Positions 20,905 to 22,460 of a DNA stretch of 22,460 nucleotides are shown piece after piece. A program made the position numbers and the translations under genes. The notes under the pieces are model-generated. The model made no database searches. It saw nothing but the letters and a program-made list of their open reading frames with translations, and was not told the origin of the DNA. Source of the stretch: a virus; IMG/VR virus record IMGVR_UViG_3300006802_000641, positions 1 through 22,460 of that record. One strand, given 5' to 3'. How positions within the stretch are numbered: the first letter of the stretch is position 1; every line of letters starts with the position of its first letter.

Positions 20905-21132
20905 TCACATTAATGCACTTACATCTAATCCTAACATTGTTGCTACAATGGCTACTAGAATCACACCACCACGCTTCATTAATTCAATAGCGGTGGAAAC
21001 CTGTGTGTTAAGTTCGGCAATACTAATCATCATATCAGTTTGAGCGGAGGCCATCTTTTCTAACATCAAATCATGTTTTCCAACACGAGCTTCGAGATTA
21101 TCGAGTCTAACATTCTGAACTTCATCCGACAT
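20905..21132 (-). CDS. XhlA-like coiled-coil plus TM protein (possible lysis accessory)
   Basis: A 75-residue protein: residues 5-52 form a coiled coil (VRLDNLEARVGKHDLMLEKM, ISIAELNTQVSTAIELM), and residues ~55-74 a C-terminal hydrophobic segment (GGVILVAIVATMLGL). This is the layout of phage XhlA/hemolysin-type proteins that sit in the membrane and assist holins. AGGTG precedes the ATG, and a TATA-like box lies upstream at 21166-21174. The membrane segment is short, so a peripheral role is possible. Confidence 0.6.
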   Translation of the reverse strand: MSDEVQNVRLDNLEARVGKHDLMLEKMASAQTDMMISIAELNTQVSTAIELMKRGGVILVAIVATMLGLDVSALM

Positions 21133-21165
21133 AATAACACCTACACTCTTTTCAAATTCATTCGA

Positions 21166-21174
21166 CTATATAAG
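21166..21174 (-). promoter_or_regulatory. TATA-like archaeal promoter for the lysis genes
   Basis: On the minus strand CTTATATAG follows AAA, resembling an archaeal TATA box with a purine-rich BRE. A start site ~25 bases downstream would give a leader of about 10 bases with AGGTG before ATG 21132. It lies just after the beta-propeller gene's stop, so the XhlA-like gene and those beyond it may have their own transcript. Confidence 0.45.
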
Positions 21175-21175
21175 T

Positions 21176-22054
21176 TTAACTAAAAAGTAGAACATTACCA
21201 TTACCCGCAGGATGCGCTCCAACAATAACTAATTTGTCGCCCGTTGCATTCCAATCAAACCCTGTAATAAATGTGACCCAACCGATATAAGGAGAAGATG
21301 GGTATGCACCAATATTAATATCTAGTTTAAGATTCATTACATAAACAGCGGTAGTAATATCAAAAGCGACAGATAAATTATATTGAGCAATAGCAGGATA
21401 ATGTAAAGGTGATGTTCCATCCCCAAAACTATCTCTATATGAAACAAACATCCTTGTCCCATCTGCCGAAAATCTAATACAAGTTAGATTGTTAATTGAA
21501 CCTCCATCCGAGTCTGTATCTGTTGATGTGGTTAACGAAGTAAATGAACCGCGAGATTGAATGTTCCACGGTGTTGATAAAGTAGCCTGACTTACTGCTC
21601 CTGCTCGACAATAAAATACCTTAGTTCCTGTATCATTAAAAGCAACACCCTGAAGGTCGCCAAGACCGACGGCATTTGTCGAAGCAGGACCAATACCTGC
21701 AAGTGTATACGCGGAAGATGTTCTTTGATACGCAGTTCCATTACTCCCGCTGTATGCTAATTTAGTTCCAGAATTACCCCAAGTTCCACCACGAATCGCC
21801 GTCACACCTGTATTTAAAGTTGAAATAGTATTAGTGGTATCGTAACTAGGAACAGTCAATGTTTCTGAAGAAAAATCATATTGTCTAATATAACCATCAG
21901 TCATAGTAAATGAAATTGTTCCACCACCAATAAATAAATCAGTTGCTTCCTTAGCACTTACTACAATATTAGTTATTTCACTATGAGGTAATGTAAATCT
22001 AGATAAAGAAAATTTGTTACCCAACTGCGATGAACCAATTGTAGCCGATAACAT
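21176..22054 (-). CDS. Beta-propeller-like protein, probable virion surface component
   Basis: A 292-residue protein. The start is placed at ATG 22054, just after GGGTGAT; an in-frame TTG at 22066 is less likely. It is rich in Ser, Thr, Gly and Asn and contains repeated strand-turn units of the type xFxxxGTKxxx: GVAFNDTGTKVFY, CIRFSADGTRMFVSY and GFDWNATGDKLVIVG, spaced about 50-100 residues apart, with WGNSGTKLAY as a fourth. This is typical of WD40- or Kelch-like propellers. No signal peptide is seen. Placed directly after a tail-fibre-like gene, it is likely part of a receptor-binding or tail structure. Confidence 0.62.
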   Translation of the reverse strand: MLSATIGSSQLGNKFSLSRFTLPHSEITNIVVSAKEATDLFIGGGTISFTMTDGYIRQYDFSSETLTVPSYDTTNTISTLNTGVTAIRGGTWGNSGTKLAYSGSNGTAYQRTSSAYTLAGIGPASTNAVGLGDLQGVAFNDTGTKVFYCRAGAVSQATLSTPWNIQSRGSFTSLTTSTDTDSDGGSINNLTCIRFSADGTRMFVSYRDSFGDGTSPLHYPAIAQYNLSVAFDITTAVYVMNLKLDINIGAYPSSPYIGWVTFITGFDWNATGDKLVIVGAHPAGNGNVLLFS

Positions 22055-22058
22055 ATAA

Positions 22059-22460
22059 TCACCCAATTACAAACCAATTTGTTGCATCAATCGCTACTAC
22101 GGTTACGGCTGCTTTATCCGCAATAGATGGGGAAGCAGGAATTAATGTGCTAGCCGAAGTAATAGTTTGACTACTTCCTGAATTGTTAATCAAAACATAT
22201 TGTTCTCCCACCGCTGTAATTGTAGGTAATGTTACAGCACCCGTGACTAAGATATAACTACCCGCGTGGGGTGCATAAGTAGGGTTATTAGTAGTAACTA
22301 CTGAAGCCTTCCATAATCTAGTTTCACCTGTAGCGGAGAAGTTTCCTGTTAGATTATTTCCATTAGTGTCTAAATCACCACCGAGTTGCGGTGTAGTATC
22401 ATCTACTACATTGGCAATACCACCACTACCCGATAAGTCTGAATTGTGAATATACCAACC
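22059..22460 (-). CDS. C-terminal part of tail-fibre-like protein (5' end outside window)
   Basis: The frame is open from the right edge to TGA at 22061-22059, giving 133 residues. It carries PQLGGDLDTNGNNLTG, a motif widespread in phage tail fibres and appendages, and a C-terminal domain with EQYVLINNSGSSQTI, IADKAAVTVVAIDATNWFVIG; the ending ATNWFVIG is typical of these fibre domains. It supports a virion/adsorption function for this end of the window. The stop is followed after four bases by the start of the next gene. Confidence 0.78.
   Translation of the reverse strand, partial: GWYIHNSDLSGSGGIANVVDDTTPQLGGDLDTNGNNLTGNFSATGETRLWKASVVTTNNPTYAPHAGSYILVTGAVTLPTITAVGEQYVLINNSGSSQTITSASTLIPASPSIADKAAVTVVAIDATNWFVIG

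Overview
The window reads as part of the genome of a tailed dsDNA virus with archaeal-type replication genes, most likely a virus of marine planktonic Euryarchaeota (magrovirus-like, Marine Group II host). That assignment is inference. It rests on the combination of a family B DNA polymerase, a PCNA clamp, RFC-type clamp-loader subunits, an archaeo-eukaryotic primase fused to a PriL-type Fe-S domain, an XPF/ERCC4 nuclease, a histone-fold protein, and Shine-Dalgarno sites of the GGAGGTGA type. There is no integrase, IS element, tRNA, rRNA or CRISPR array. Genes are packed tightly, often with ATGA stop/start overlaps.

Positions 1-19412 are one rightward gene array. It opens with the end of a JAMM metalloprotease-like gene (1-519), a zinc-ribbon protein, a histone-fold protein (857-1126) and a run of small unknown genes. 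Next come a degenerate LAGLIDADG-like protein and a divergent clamp-loader ATPase whose C-terminus resembles a PCNA-binding motif (2612-3433). A group of very short genes follows, two of them membrane proteins, leading into a GroES-like/GroEL pair (4013-5751). The replication core then runs: RFC small subunit (5753-6655), an OB-fold ssDNA-binding protein broken by a one-base frameshift (6681-7924), a Sak4/RadA-like ATPase (8219-9130), PCNA (9197-9967), small genes including a DUF1599-like one, DNA polymerase B (10845-13286), an HNH protein, a Cas4/RecB-like Fe-S nuclease (14167-15063), primase (15422-16459), XPF-like nuclease (16462-17139), an AAA+ replicative helicase candidate (17139-18653) and a DEDD exonuclease (18819-19412). 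The array ends at a strong hairpin plus T-tract terminator (19420-19464).

Positions 19503-22460 are transcribed leftward and look like a virion/lysis block: the 3' end of a tail-fibre-like protein, a beta-propeller-like protein, an XhlA-like coiled-coil/membrane protein, two small unknown proteins, a two-TM holin-like protein and an unknown 165-residue protein. A TATA-like promoter sits in front of the XhlA-like gene.

Together the rightward genes supply a nearly complete virus-encoded replisome (clamp, both loader components, polymerase, primase, helicase, SSB, recombinase, several nucleases) plus a chaperonin and a chromatin-like protein. The leftward genes supply virion surface and lysis functions. 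Start codons were chosen by the fit of the upstream GGAGG/GGTGA motif; several differ from the longest possible ORF. All homology calls are from motif recognition by eye, without database searches.
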